Assembly (NCBI GenBank): GCA_036023115.1 | Contig: JAYKKT010000091.1 | Coordinates: 33,632,501-33,696,500 of the forward strand | Length of the DNA: 64,000 bases | Direction: 5' to 3' | Source of the DNA: Brasenia schreberi | Lineage: Eukaryota; Streptophyta; Magnoliopsida; Nymphaeales; Cabombaceae | Shown here: positions 23,286-32,962 of the stretch, piece after piece | How the letters are laid out: each line of letters starts with the position of its first letter | How positions within the stretch are numbered: the stretch's first letter is position 1 | Translations under genes and position numbers: made by a program | Notes under the pieces: generated by a model | The model's database searches: none | What the model saw: the letters and a program-made list of their open reading frames with translations, nothing else | Told to the model about the DNA's origin: nothing

Positions 23286-26200
23286 AAGCTGGTGTATCAT
23301 CTGACATATGATGGCTTCCATCCTACACCGAACCCCATCCATCCGACTAAATGCTTTTAAACGGTTGAATGCGTGGATATGGTGTAGGTCTGTCAGCTAG
23401 CACCTGCCATATAGATGACGGGATCTCATGCAGATGATACATGAGCCAGTTGAACATAAATAAGCAGCCTCCGACGACAAGGCCGTATCCTTGGGTATAT
23501 AAGTTGCCAGCGACGGTAGGTGCATGGTTATAGTTATTATATTTAGCTAGCAGTGAAGTGGTCATATTATGGTTGTAAGTTATAAGTAAAAAAACCCTAC
23601 CAAGATCAAGATCTCTCTCTCTCTCTGGGGGTGTGTGTGTGTGGCGTGTGAGAATGAATAGTTTTCCTCGCCGTTTATTTTCTGAGATTGAAGCCAAAAC
23701 CGTTGGGAAAAGTATCGTCACCAATCTCTTCATTTTGCTGTTGAAATTTGAAGAAGGACGACACTCTTGCAGGCCTCTGTTTATCCGTCATAATTGGGCA
23801 GCTAGCTTTTTTGGTTACCTTGTAAACAAGCCACCCCTGCTTCGGCATGGCGTGCTTCGAAGAGTTTTTGGAGACAAATTATAAATAATTTGGAGTACTA
23901 AGATGTAGCACCTATTGACGATGCATATTTATAGTTCTGTAAGATTTCAAGATTTATATTTTTTTCTTTTAAAGTCAGCAGCTTTATATTTCAAATTCCA
24001 AAATCGCGTAAAGTATCATATTTTATGAACGACTGATTTTTTTTATAAAGGGATGACTTCATTTAGTACCTTATTGGTCAGGCCATCCTACCGTAAGTTC
24101 TCGATGAAACCATTTTGGTAAAACGCCATTTCTTCCCATTCAACATGACTCTTTCTTGGTTGATACAACATGATCATGTAGCAAAAATTAACTCAACATA
24201 TTGGATAACACGTATCGAAGCGAATTCCATTTAAAACACATTCAACAGTATTATGAAATGCGGAATTTGAATTTATCAAGTCATCGATGCTGCCAAGCAA
24301 GCCGATAATTAACTTGATTGAGAAATTATGATATTTTTTAATTCAACTTTTCTTTTTAATTCAAATTGAGAAGTTGCCATGTGAGACTAAAGTCAAAATT
24401 TCCCTTTTACATATGTAGATAATTTGAAGAAGATGAGGTCGTCGACTCGTTGGTTTATTCAGAAAGCTTAGAATGAGGGGAACTGACTTCAAAAAATACT
24501 TAAACTTTCCCGGTTTAGTTAGAGAAGGTAATTGACTTGGGACTGTTGTGACTCGAAGTTCAAAAGGATGCGGAAATTATGAACATAATGTCACATATCA
24601 TAAAGGCTATTATATATTGATAAATTCATTAGACAAGCATACACAGATTCCTACAAACTCGAAATCTACCTTGCCAAAACCAAGTCCGTTTTGAATTCAC
24701 ACCTCCATCGGATTCTATACATATAAAGAGTGACATTTTGGATAAATCAGGTTTTGCTCGTCACCTCTTTCATATCCATCATCCAAATTTACAAAGATTT
24801 AGATTATTTTGGATGTTCTTGTATAAGACAGCTAGAGTTATGAAGTACAAATGAAATTATGTTGAATAATTAGATACAATAAATGGAGTTCGAACCATTA
24901 TGATCAAGTAGAACTACCAATTCAAATGCTCCTATGGACCGATCAATGGCAAATGCAAAATCATGGTCGTCAACAAGAAGAGACCCTGGAGGATGACCCA
25001 ACACGTAAAACTTCCTTATATCGTTCTCATGGGTCCACAATCATGACACTCGCATGCTTCTCTCTCACCTTTTTCGTGAGAGGAAATGAGAGATTAAGGC
25101 CTGCATGCTTTCTCTCAACAGAGTGATTAAACAACATAAATTTGTGAGGATAAATTCAGCATACTGTTAATTAGTCTACAAGATGGACAAAAGGACAAGC
25201 TTTTTCATATTACAGCCAACAAGTATTTGATGCTTACTTTTGGAATTATTAGTCAAAATATATTTCAATTGATTATCGTTTGAGTGAAATCGATATCCAA
25301 CTCGAGCTTCATAGACTTCCTCTCAGTGATTGATCCCACACCACAAATTAGGATCTATCAATAATGGCCGAAAAGGATGGATTATAAGCATGCTATATTT
25401 ATACTACACGACATAAAGTTGCGGGGCAGAAGAGATAACACGCAGCCTGCTTATATTGACTTTTAGTTTTATAATTTTATTTTTATCTTGTCATGTATAA
25501 ACACTTTCCTCCCATTTTGGTAACCAGAAATGATTTGCAGACATTGATCTGATCCTGATGACTTCGCAGTTGTTTCTATGATAGTTTATCTTCCTTTCCC
25601 ATATAGGCTAATGAATTTTAGCTGGATTCAGAAACAATCAACATGAATCTATTGCCGATCACCTTTGGCTGGCCTTTATTATACATGAAAGTTGAATGTC
25701 GTTCAAACGCAAGAACTCCAAACTCTCAAGGTGGCAATAGAACAATGAGATCATCTCCCATCAGGACCCTTCCCACATAGGTTCTTCTTTAAATTGTCGT
25801 CTCAACTGAATCTTGATCAAGCAGCTTTTCCAGACACTCAGAGATGGAATCGTGAATAATTTCAATCACCAAGAAATATTGTCGTCATCATTATGCATCA
25901 AATATTATGACAATTAAGCACAATGAGCTCTACCCTTCGTGCAGCTAGCAAGCGGCACTAGTAAGATGTGGCTCCAGCTGAACTTTGCCTTTACCCGAAC
26001 AAAACTCTAGGTCCACTACTGCAAAACAGTCTTCCTTCTGTTCTTAGCTATTTCTTACCGTGCAAGAAAAGGATTCTAAGTTACCGATTAGATCGTGCCG
26101 ATCCAATTTTAGAAATACTAATTGAAGGTCCATCCTTTTCTCCGCTTGACTTGCTTCCCAAAGTCCACGAAGAGAAATCTTTTCCACAAGATAATGGGAA

Positions 26201-26513
26201 AAACGATTTTGCATGGCCACCTTGGTTCCTTAAGAAGGGCATCTCCTTTGTGACTCACTCTCTTACTGGGTAAAATTGTTGCTTGCCTTTGTAATTGTCA
26301 ATCCATTAGCTCACCATATATGTTGATTCACTTTTTTTCCCTCCTTTATTACATCTGCACACTTTATTAGGTCATCTTTTTTAAGTGGGATTGCGATATG
26401 CTGCTATTACGATCGCCATTAAATGCCAAAATTCCCATTCTACATCATTTTCAGATTTTAATATTCAACGATTGAACAAATTCTGCTCCCCACTCGAAAA
26501 ATTGTTCTATCTA
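23286..26513. other. Intergenic DNA between the two peptide genes
   Basis: No further copy of the NHHSIPR coding block was found. A possible polyadenylation region for gene 1 lies near 23,457 (ataaataag). Short CT and GT runs occur at about 23,610-23,645. Open frames at 23,633-23,884, 24,926-25,126 and 25,968-26,273 show no recognisable domain and start without promoter or splice support. Confidence 0.5.
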
Positions 26514-26530
26514 GTGGAGAACCCATGACC
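26514..26530 (+). promoter_or_regulatory. Upstream element shared by both peptide genes, second copy
   Basis: The word gtggagaacccatgacc differs from the copy upstream of gene 1 at two of 17 positions. A TATA-like ttatttaaa follows three bases later (26,533-26,541), about 100 bases before the preferred start codon of gene 2. Confidence 0.4.
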
Positions 26531-26642
26531 CGTTATTTAAACTCAATAATTTTGCGGTCAACATCAACAATGGAGTCTACATATGGCTCTCTTCTCAGTG
26601 AATTATGTCAAAAGCAAAGGAAGAAAATCCAAGAAGAGCATT

Positions 26643-27035
26643 ATGGAGTTAAGGATGACTCTTAGTTTTGCCACTTTGTTATTAGTTATGATGGCAAATT
26701 ACTTTATCGCAACTAGGGGAATCGTTTGGATGGAAGATGCAGGAAAAGAGAGAGAAGAGGCAATCAATGAAGAATTCTTTAATCAAGAAACAGAGAATAT
26801 GGGTATGAATGGTAGCAGTGGATCTATGTACCATGGAAGTTATATCAGCAATCACCACAGCATACCGAGACAAGATTATCCAAGTTATGGCGGCACACCA
26901 TCTCAGGTGGTGGTGGAATCGCTGACGGTCCTCGCAATTGAGTGTGGAAGTAGTAATTTTCAACCATATATGAGAGGTTGGCCACGGATGGCATACTTAT
27001 GTATACTGTTTTCAAACTTATCAGTTACTTTGTAA
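26643..27035 (+). CDS. Small secreted peptide precursor with NHHSIPR box (gene 2)
   Basis: The preferred start is the Met at 26,643, because it begins a compact signal peptide (MELRMTLSFATLLLVMMANY, cleavage probably near residues 23-26). An upstream in-frame Met at 26,583 would add 20 basic residues ahead of it. The mature part is Glu/Asn/Gly-rich and contains SNHHSIPRQDYPSYGGTP (69-86), matching gene 1 in NHHSIPR, a Tyr three residues on, and a following Ser-aromatic-Gly. The Asp-Tyr pair would suit tyrosine sulfation, as in some known plant peptides (inference). After TPSQ (residue 88) the frame continues for 42 residues of hydrophobic sequence unlike gene 1. In the shifted frame the same DNA gives GGGGIADGPRN and a stop at 26,941, resembling gene 1's Gly-rich tail. 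A one-base frameshift, real or from assembly, is therefore likely near 26,905. Confidence 0.65.
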   Translation: MELRMTLSFATLLLVMMANYFIATRGIVWMEDAGKEREEAINEEFFNQETENMGMNGSSGSMYHGSYISNHHSIPRQDYPSYGGTPSQVVVESLTVLAIECGSSNFQPYMRGWPRMAYLCILFSNLSVTL

Positions 27036-27771
27036 GCCCATGGGGAGGTAAAAGTAGTGTAAAGAGCATATTGGTGTGACAAGGGGCAAGCAGTCAGGGA
27101 TTCAACACGCATCAGCGTTACTCCTCTTGCAGCAAACCTGGCCCTGGTGAGGTTCCTAGCCTCCGAGCTGTCCAACCCGTCAATTGACAGTTTCTGCGAG
27201 TTATAATGCCAAAGACTTGTCAGATGGTTGAATGTATATTAATAATGTTACTACTCTCTCTCTCTCTCTCTCCCCCCACTTCTTATAAAAGTTCACTTGT
27301 ATTATGAATCGTTGAGAGAACAAGAATTACCCGGCATTTTTTGTTGAGATTATGAAAGTTCACTTATTAAGATTATGAATCCAGAAAATTTAATTGAAAG
27401 GAATAGTAGGAGTGATCACAATCATTCAACTTGCTGTTAGCAGGGTTCAAGAGTACCGGCATTTTTTGTTTTGATGCTGGAAGGTGTCCAACAGATGGAA
27501 CCTTCATGCTCTTATTATAAATGTCATTATTTTTTCTAGTAGGGGTCCGCCTAACCACGTCTTGCCTATCAAATAACTAAATAACTAAATTGAAAGGAAT
27601 AGAAATATAGAACTGGTATAACCTCATGTAAGGAAGATGGCTACATTGGGAAAAGATTTCGTGTCCACTTCTTCTCATTCCATCGAGGAGATGGTCAATA
27701 AAGGCATAAGATGAATACTGTAAGTCGAACTTCTAGTTTTCTTATTGCCGTGGTGACTTCCATGACCGCCA
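27036..27771. other. Intergenic DNA
   Basis: It holds a CT run near 27,254-27,272 and no supported gene. The region ends at the 3' LTR of the minus-strand Copia element. Confidence 0.5.
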
Positions 27772-28256
27772 TGTTGGGGATGACCAAGGTTGGCGAAGCC
27801 GTCTTTTGTTTGGTTGTTTCTGCAGCGAAAGTCGTTTGGTGTTCGGTTGTTTCTGCAGCAAAAGTCATCTATCCCCTTTAGTTTCTTCTTCCTAGTTGTT
27901 TTCGTGTATATTTTTTGTGTAATAGAATAAGAAAACAAAGTGTGTGTACGTCTTATAGGTTACCCGCACAAGGCAGAAGACTATATAAAAATCTCACTTT
28001 TCTGTTTAGATTTCTCTGTATTTATATATGGTTTTCTGTCTTCCGAGTTTACCGCTCAGAGCTTTCCTTTTTAAGGAGTCATATTCACCTTTATCCGAGA
28101 GATGCATGTGTATCTTTTGTAAAACACAAAATTAGTTTTAAAGACATTTAATTTTCGAAACATACGATATCATGAAATCCGAAAAGAGGGCCGTTCTTCC
28201 CGCATTTCATGGTCGTTGTTAGTAATAGGGCCGAGAGTGGCCATCCACTACTTACA
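27772..28256 (-). repeat. Copia 3' LTR (minus-strand element)
   Basis: Read on the minus strand it starts TGTAAGTAGTGGATGGCC at 28,256, directly after the polypurine tract aagtgggaga, and ends TCCCCAACA. It matches the LTR at 36,722-37,165. It is about 40 bases longer, because a segment containing 'ggttgtttctgcagc' is duplicated inside it (around 27,810-27,865). Confidence 0.85.
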
Positions 28257-28399
28257 TCTCCCACTTGGTTACTAGAGTCAATCTTTTTGATACACTCATT
28301 TTCCTCCCACTACTTTGGGGTTTACCAAGTTGTATCATATTTCTTTTTTGCAACTAAATTGCAACTTACATCCATTATTCAGTTTTTTCACAAGCAATG

Positions 28400-29664
28400 T
28401 GTTTTTCCATCATAACTCACAACAAAGTGTATTTTCTACACTTATACACTAAACATATCTTAATCCCATATGGGTTACATGTTTAGCAAACAATTCTTAT
28501 GAGATGCCTTTTGTTAAGGGGTCAACTAACATGTAAATAGTTGGCATATAACATATAGTTATTTCATTTTTTTTTAGCGTATCATGAACATAGTGATATT
28601 TAACCATTATATGCTTGTTTCGTGAGGTATCAATTCCACTCTTAATAAGAGTAATTGTTGTACTGTTGTTATAATATATAACAACTGGCTCGTTCACTAT
28701 ATTCAGCTTCAAATAACGTATGAAGTGGCTTATCTAAACGGCACTAGTAGCAACTATACTGCAAGCAACATACTCAACCTCTTGTATATGCAACGCTACA
28801 CAACCTTGTTTCTTACATGCCCAAGAAACTGCACCACCTCCAAATACAAATATTTGTCTCGAAGTTAATTTGTTGTCATCTTTACTTTAAGCAAAATCGG
28901 CATCTGAGCATCCTATTACTTTGAGTTCATCTGCTTGAAAACAAAGTTTCAAGTCGTTTGTTCCTTTAAGATATCTTACAATCCTTTTCACAGCTATCCA
29001 ATACTGTCGATGACATGATTACTTTGATATCTACTTATAAGACCAACAACAAAGTTGATATCAGGTCTTTTGCACATCATAGCATACATCAAGCTGCCCA
29101 CAGCTTGTGCATGAGGAACATTAAGCTTATCGTCTCCTTCATCAGAACAATCAGCCTTTCTCAATTTAACCCCTTTTGCAATAGATGTAGATGCACTTGC
29201 ATTCACCCATTTTGAACTTCTTGACGAAATAATTAATATACTTCTCTTAACTTACGCATAAAAGTTTTGATTCTTTATCTCAAGAAATCGTTATACCCAA
29301 TATATAAGATGCTTGCCCCATATCCTTCATTTTGAACCTTCAATTTAACCATGACTTAGTTTTGATAATCATCTCATTGTCATTCCCAGTAAATAATATG
29401 TCATCTACATATAAATATAAGATGACAAAGTGAATCTCACTGTTTTATACATATACATAGCAATCAAGTTCATTAGCCACAAACTCAAGTTCAATGATGG
29501 CATTTTGAAAAGTCAAATACCATTGGCGAGGTGACTGTTTGAGGCCATATTGGGATTTTCTCAACCTATATACTTTATCTTCTTGGCCTTCAACTATATA
29601 TCCTTCGTGGTGCTATATATATATATATATGTATATGATTTCATCTAAATCTTTGTTTAGAAAG
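28400..29664 (-). pseudogene. Copia RT/RNase H relic, 3' part
   Basis: Minus-strand segments show RNase H (28,497-28,712, with VIYYNNSTTITLIKSG and HIMVKYHYVHD) and the RT C-terminal part (28,994-29,206, with AQAVGSLMYAMM). Further RT sequence continues to the LINE insertion at 29,664. Frames are broken by stops. This is the downstream half of the interrupted polyprotein. Confidence 0.8.
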
Positions 29665-29680
29665 ACAGTCTTTACATCTA
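29665..29680. repeat. LINE target-site duplication, left copy
   Basis: The 16-mer acagtctttacatcta is repeated exactly at 32,947-32,962, directly outside the other end of the LINE. It lies within the host Copia RT sequence. Confidence 0.9.
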
Positions 29681-32600
29681 CAACAACAAACAACAACTAA
29701 GCCTTTTCCCATACTAGACGGGGTCGGCTACATGGATTCTTTGTTTCCACAGATCTCTATCGTGTGCCATGTTAGCAGTTAACTCCCAATAAGCTAGATC
29801 ATTCTTTATTGTTTCTTTCCAACACTTTTGTGGTCGTCCTCTACCTCTTTTAATACTTTCCAAATTTAGGTTTTCTAACCTTCTTACAGGTTCTTCTTTT
29901 GATCTTCTTTCTATATGTCCAAACCATCTTAAACGATGTTCTCTCATTTTATCCTCTATTGGTGCCACTCCTAATTTGTTTCTAATAACCTCATTATGTA
30001 TACGGTCTTTTCTTGTATGACCACTCATCCATCTCAACATCTTCATTTCTGTCACAGACATCTTTTGTACATGTTGATGATTAACTGCCCAACACTCAGA
30101 ACCATAAAACATGGCAGGCCTAACTGCTGCTCTATAATATTTACCTTTTAATTTTAATGGTATCTTCTTGTCACAAAGAATACCTGATGCTCCTCTCCAT
30201 TTTAACCAACCAGCATTAATTCTATGTGTAACATCTCCATCAATTCTTCCATCACTTTGAAAAATTGACCCTAGGTATTTAAAACTTTCCTTTTGGGGAA
30301 TGCAATGTGTGCCAATTTTAATTTCTATGTCCTCTGAAGTAGCCAAATGATCAAACTTACATTCCATATATTCTGTCTTTGTTCTACTAAGTCGGAGGCC
30401 TTTGTTTTCTAATGTTTCTCTCCATAGTTCCAATTTTCTATTAACTTTTTCCTTAGACTCCTCCACTAATACAATGTCATCTGCAAATAACATACACCAA
30501 GGTACTTCATCTTGAATATGTTTTGTTAACTCATCCATCACCATTATAAATAAGTATGGACTTAAAGTTGATCCTTGATGTAACCCAATATTAACTTCAA
30601 AGAAGTCTGTCGTTCCTTCATGAGTCCTCACACATGTTTTTGCACCATCATACATGTCTCTTATAAGGTTAATATATGTAAATGGGATACCTTTTTTTTC
30701 CAAAGTTCTCCAAAGAACCTCCCTCGGTACCCTATCATAAGCTTTTTCTAGATCAATAAATATCATGTGAAGGTCTTTCTTTTTTGCTCTAAAATGTTCC
30801 ATAAGACGTCTCAAAAGGTGAATCGCTTCAATAGTAGATCTACCAGGCATAAATCCAAATTGGTTCTCTGTTGTACTTGATACTTGTCTTAACCTACGTT
30901 CAATAATTCTTTCCCATAATTTCATAGTATGACTCATTAACTTGATACCTCGATAATTCGCACAATTTTGAATGTCTCCCTTGTTTTTATATATGGGTAT
31001 AAGTGTACTTGCTCTCCATTCCTCGGGCATCTTTTGGTTTTTCCATATTTCATTAAATAGTCTTGTGAGCCAAGTGATTCCTATTTCTCCTAGTATTTTC
31101 CAAACTTCTATAGGAATATTATCTGGTCCTACCGATTTACCACTCTTCATATGTTTCAGAGCCTCTTTGACTTCATTCTTTTGAATACGTCGGTAGAAAT
31201 TGTGGTTTATATACTTTTCTGACTTGGCTAAATCTCCTAAACTAATACTAACATCTTTATTTTCATTAAAAAGATTATAAAAATAGTTTCTCCATCTATT
31301 TTTTATATCATCATTTGCCATTAGAATTTTTTCATCCTCGTCTTTTATGCATCTAACATAATTAAGATCTTTAGTTTTCTTATCTCTAGCCCTAGCTATC
31401 CTAAAAATGTCTCTTTCACCCTCTTTTGAGTTGAGTTTTTTATATAAGTCCTCCCAAATCTTAGCTTTTGCTTCACTAACGGCCTTTTTTGCTTCCTTCT
31501 TTGCTTTCTTATAAGCTTCTAAAGTTTCACTAGTTTTCTTAGCATAATGTAATTTGTAACATGCCCTCTTTGCCTTGATTTTGTTTTGTACTACTTCACT
31601 CCACCACCAAGCTTCTTTTTGTGCCGGTACACCTCCCTTAGATACCCCTAACACATCTTTCGCCACTTTCCTAATATGTATAGCCATATTGTTCCACATA
31701 TCAGAGGGTGTGCCAACATAATTCCAAACATCTCCTTGAAGGACTTTTTGTTTAAATATATCTTCTTTCTCACTTTTGAGGTTCCACCATTTAGTCCGAA
31801 TAGCTCGATGCACTCTTTTCTTCTTTGTCCATTTTTTTATTTGTAAATCCATAACTAAAAGTCGATGTTGGGTGGTTAAGCTTTCTCCTGGAATTACCTT
31901 ACAATCTTTACAACATGCTCTATCTTTTTTTCTACAAATAAAGTAATCAATTTGTGTTTGTGATAAGCCACTCTTATAAGTAATTAAATGTTCATCTCGT
32001 TTTTTGAAGATTGTATTGACTATAAAGAGATCAAATGACATAGCAAAATTTAAAATCTCCCTACCTTCCTCATTTATATCCCCATAACCAAAGTTTCCAT
32101 GAATCCCTTGATATCCTAATGCCTCTTTACCGACATGTCCATTTAAATCTCCTCCTAAACAAATCATCTCCCTTTGTGGAATCTTTTGAAACACCTTATC
32201 TAACTCTTCCCAAAAAACTGTCTTTATACTATCTTCTAGTCCTACTTGGGGTGCGTAAGCACAAACTATATTCAAAACCTCTACTCCTAACACTAATTTC
32301 AATGTCATGATTCGGTCACCATATCGTTGTATGTCTACTACACTCTCCTTTAAATCTTTATTTATGATAATACCAACTCCGTTTCGGGCCTTTTCTTTAC
32401 CTGAGTACCATAATTTAAAACCTGTATCATCTATCTCCTTTGCTTTTTCTCCAACCCATTTTGTCTCTTGTAAACATAGAATATGAATCTTTCTCCGAAT
32501 CATAGTATCTACCACCTCCATTAGCTTACCCGATAATGTTCCGATATTCCAAGAACCAATACGAATCTTATTATCTAGGACTAGCTTCCTTACCCCCCGC

Positions 32601-32946
32601 ATCCGTCCATAATCAAAATGCGGAGACCCTCTCTGAAAATTTTTCACTACATTCGGGCGGCAATGTAGCGGGACTAACTTCTTTACCCACACCCGTCCAT
32701 GATGTGGGAACCCTCTCTGCAATTGATTCACTACATTCGGGCGAAAATGTAGTGGCCCTTGCTTACTTCTTACTGCATTCGGGCTCTGCAGCACGTCGCT
32801 AGGCGGGAACGCCCCAAAGCAATGCTCATAATTTTTGTAATCCATGTTGTAGAAATCCGACGAAGTTTTACGCTGGCTGTCGGAAGCCTAACACAACCCT
32901 CCTCCTTTATCCGGGCTTGGGACCGGCAATGCAAGGGTGATCCCTT
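29681..32946 (-). mobile_element. Full-length RTE-clade LINE
   Basis: The element is 3,266 bp and lies between perfect 16-bp target duplications. On the minus strand it has a short leader of about 100 bases, one ORF (32,845-29,714), and a very short 3' end finishing in TTG-repeat sequence (gttgttgtttgttgttg). The lack of a poly-A tail and a simple-repeat 3' end are typical of the RTE clade. The uninterrupted ORF and exact target duplication point to recent insertion. Confidence 0.9.
29714..32845 (-). CDS. RTE-type LINE ORF: endonuclease and reverse transcriptase
   Basis: The ORF encodes 1,043 residues without interruption. The N-terminus has a duplicated motif (HFRPNVV at 33-39 and HCRPNVV at 61-67, each followed by QRG-P). 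The APE-type endonuclease covers about residues 95-335, with catalytic-type positions SWN (98-100), QETKW (126-130, E127), YAP (197-199), GGDLNGH (231-237), QIDYF (298-302) and TQHRL with H327. A lysine-rich linker follows at 420-470. Reverse transcriptase covers about 560-840, with FIDLEKAYD (696-704), HQGSTLSP (756-763) and LFADD (786-790). A C-terminal domain contains [23 protein letters not shown] and [10 protein letters not shown]. All key residues are present, so the protein could be active. It nicks target DNA and primes reverse transcription from the nick. Confidence 0.92.
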   Translation of the reverse strand: MDYKNYEHCFGAFPPSDVLQSPNAVRSKQGPLHFRPNVVNQLQRGFPHHGRVWVKKLVPLHCRPNVVKNFQRGSPHFDYGRMRGVRKLVLDNKIRIGSWNIGTLSGKLMEVVDTMIRRKIHILCLQETKWVGEKAKEIDDTGFKLWYSGKEKARNGVGIIINKDLKESVVDIQRYGDRIMTLKLVLGVEVLNIVCAYAPQVGLEDSIKTVFWEELDKVFQKIPQREMICLGGDLNGHVGKEALGYQGIHGNFGYGDINEEGREILNFAMSFDLFIVNTIFKKRDEHLITYKSGLSQTQIDYFICRKKDRACCKDCKVIPGESLTTQHRLLVMDLQIKKWTKKKRVHRAIRTKWWNLKSEKEDIFKQKVLQGDVWNYVGTPSDMWNNMAIHIRKVAKDVLGVSKGGVPAQKEAWWWSEVVQNKIKAKRACYKLHYAKKTSETLEAYKKAKKEAKKAVSEAKAKIWEDLYKKLNSKEGERDIFRIARARDKKTKDLNYVRCIKDEDEKILMANDDIKNRWRNYFYNLFNENKDVSISLGDLAKSEKYINHNFYRRIQKNEVKEALKHMKSGKSVGPDNIPIEVWKILGEIGITWLTRLFNEIWKNQKMPEEWRASTLIPIYKNKGDIQNCANYRGIKLMSHTMKLWERIIERRLRQVSSTTENQFGFMPGRSTIEAIHLLRRLMEHFRAKKKDLHMIFIDLEKAYDRVPREVLWRTLEKKGIPFTYINLIRDMYDGAKTCVRTHEGTTDFFEVNIGLHQGSTLSPYLFIMVMDELTKHIQDEVPWCMLFADDIVLVEESKEKVNRKLELWRETLENKGLRLSRTKTEYMECKFDHLATSEDIEIKIGTHCIPQKESFKYLGSIFQSDGRIDGDVTHRINAGWLKWRGASGILCDKKIPLKLKGKYYRAAVRPAMFYGSECWAVNHQHVQKMSVTEMKMLRWMSGHTRKDRIHNEVIRNKLGVAPIEDKMREHRLRWFGHIERRSKEEPVRRLENLNLESIKRGRGRPQKCWKETIKNDLAYWELTANMAHDRDLWKQRIHVADPV

Positions 32947-32962
32947 ACAGTCTTTACATCTA
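32947..32962. repeat. LINE target-site duplication, right copy
   Basis: Exact copy of the 16-mer at 29,665-29,680. Host Copia RT sequence resumes immediately on the right ('actgatataaatc'). Confidence 0.9.

Noticed and set aside
26682..26963. Minus-strand open frame of 93 codons across peptide gene 2
   Set aside because: It is the antisense shadow of the plus-strand gene, which has a signal peptide and a paralogue.
30972..32310. Plus-strand open frames inside the LINE
   Set aside because: They are antisense shadows of the intact LINE ORF.
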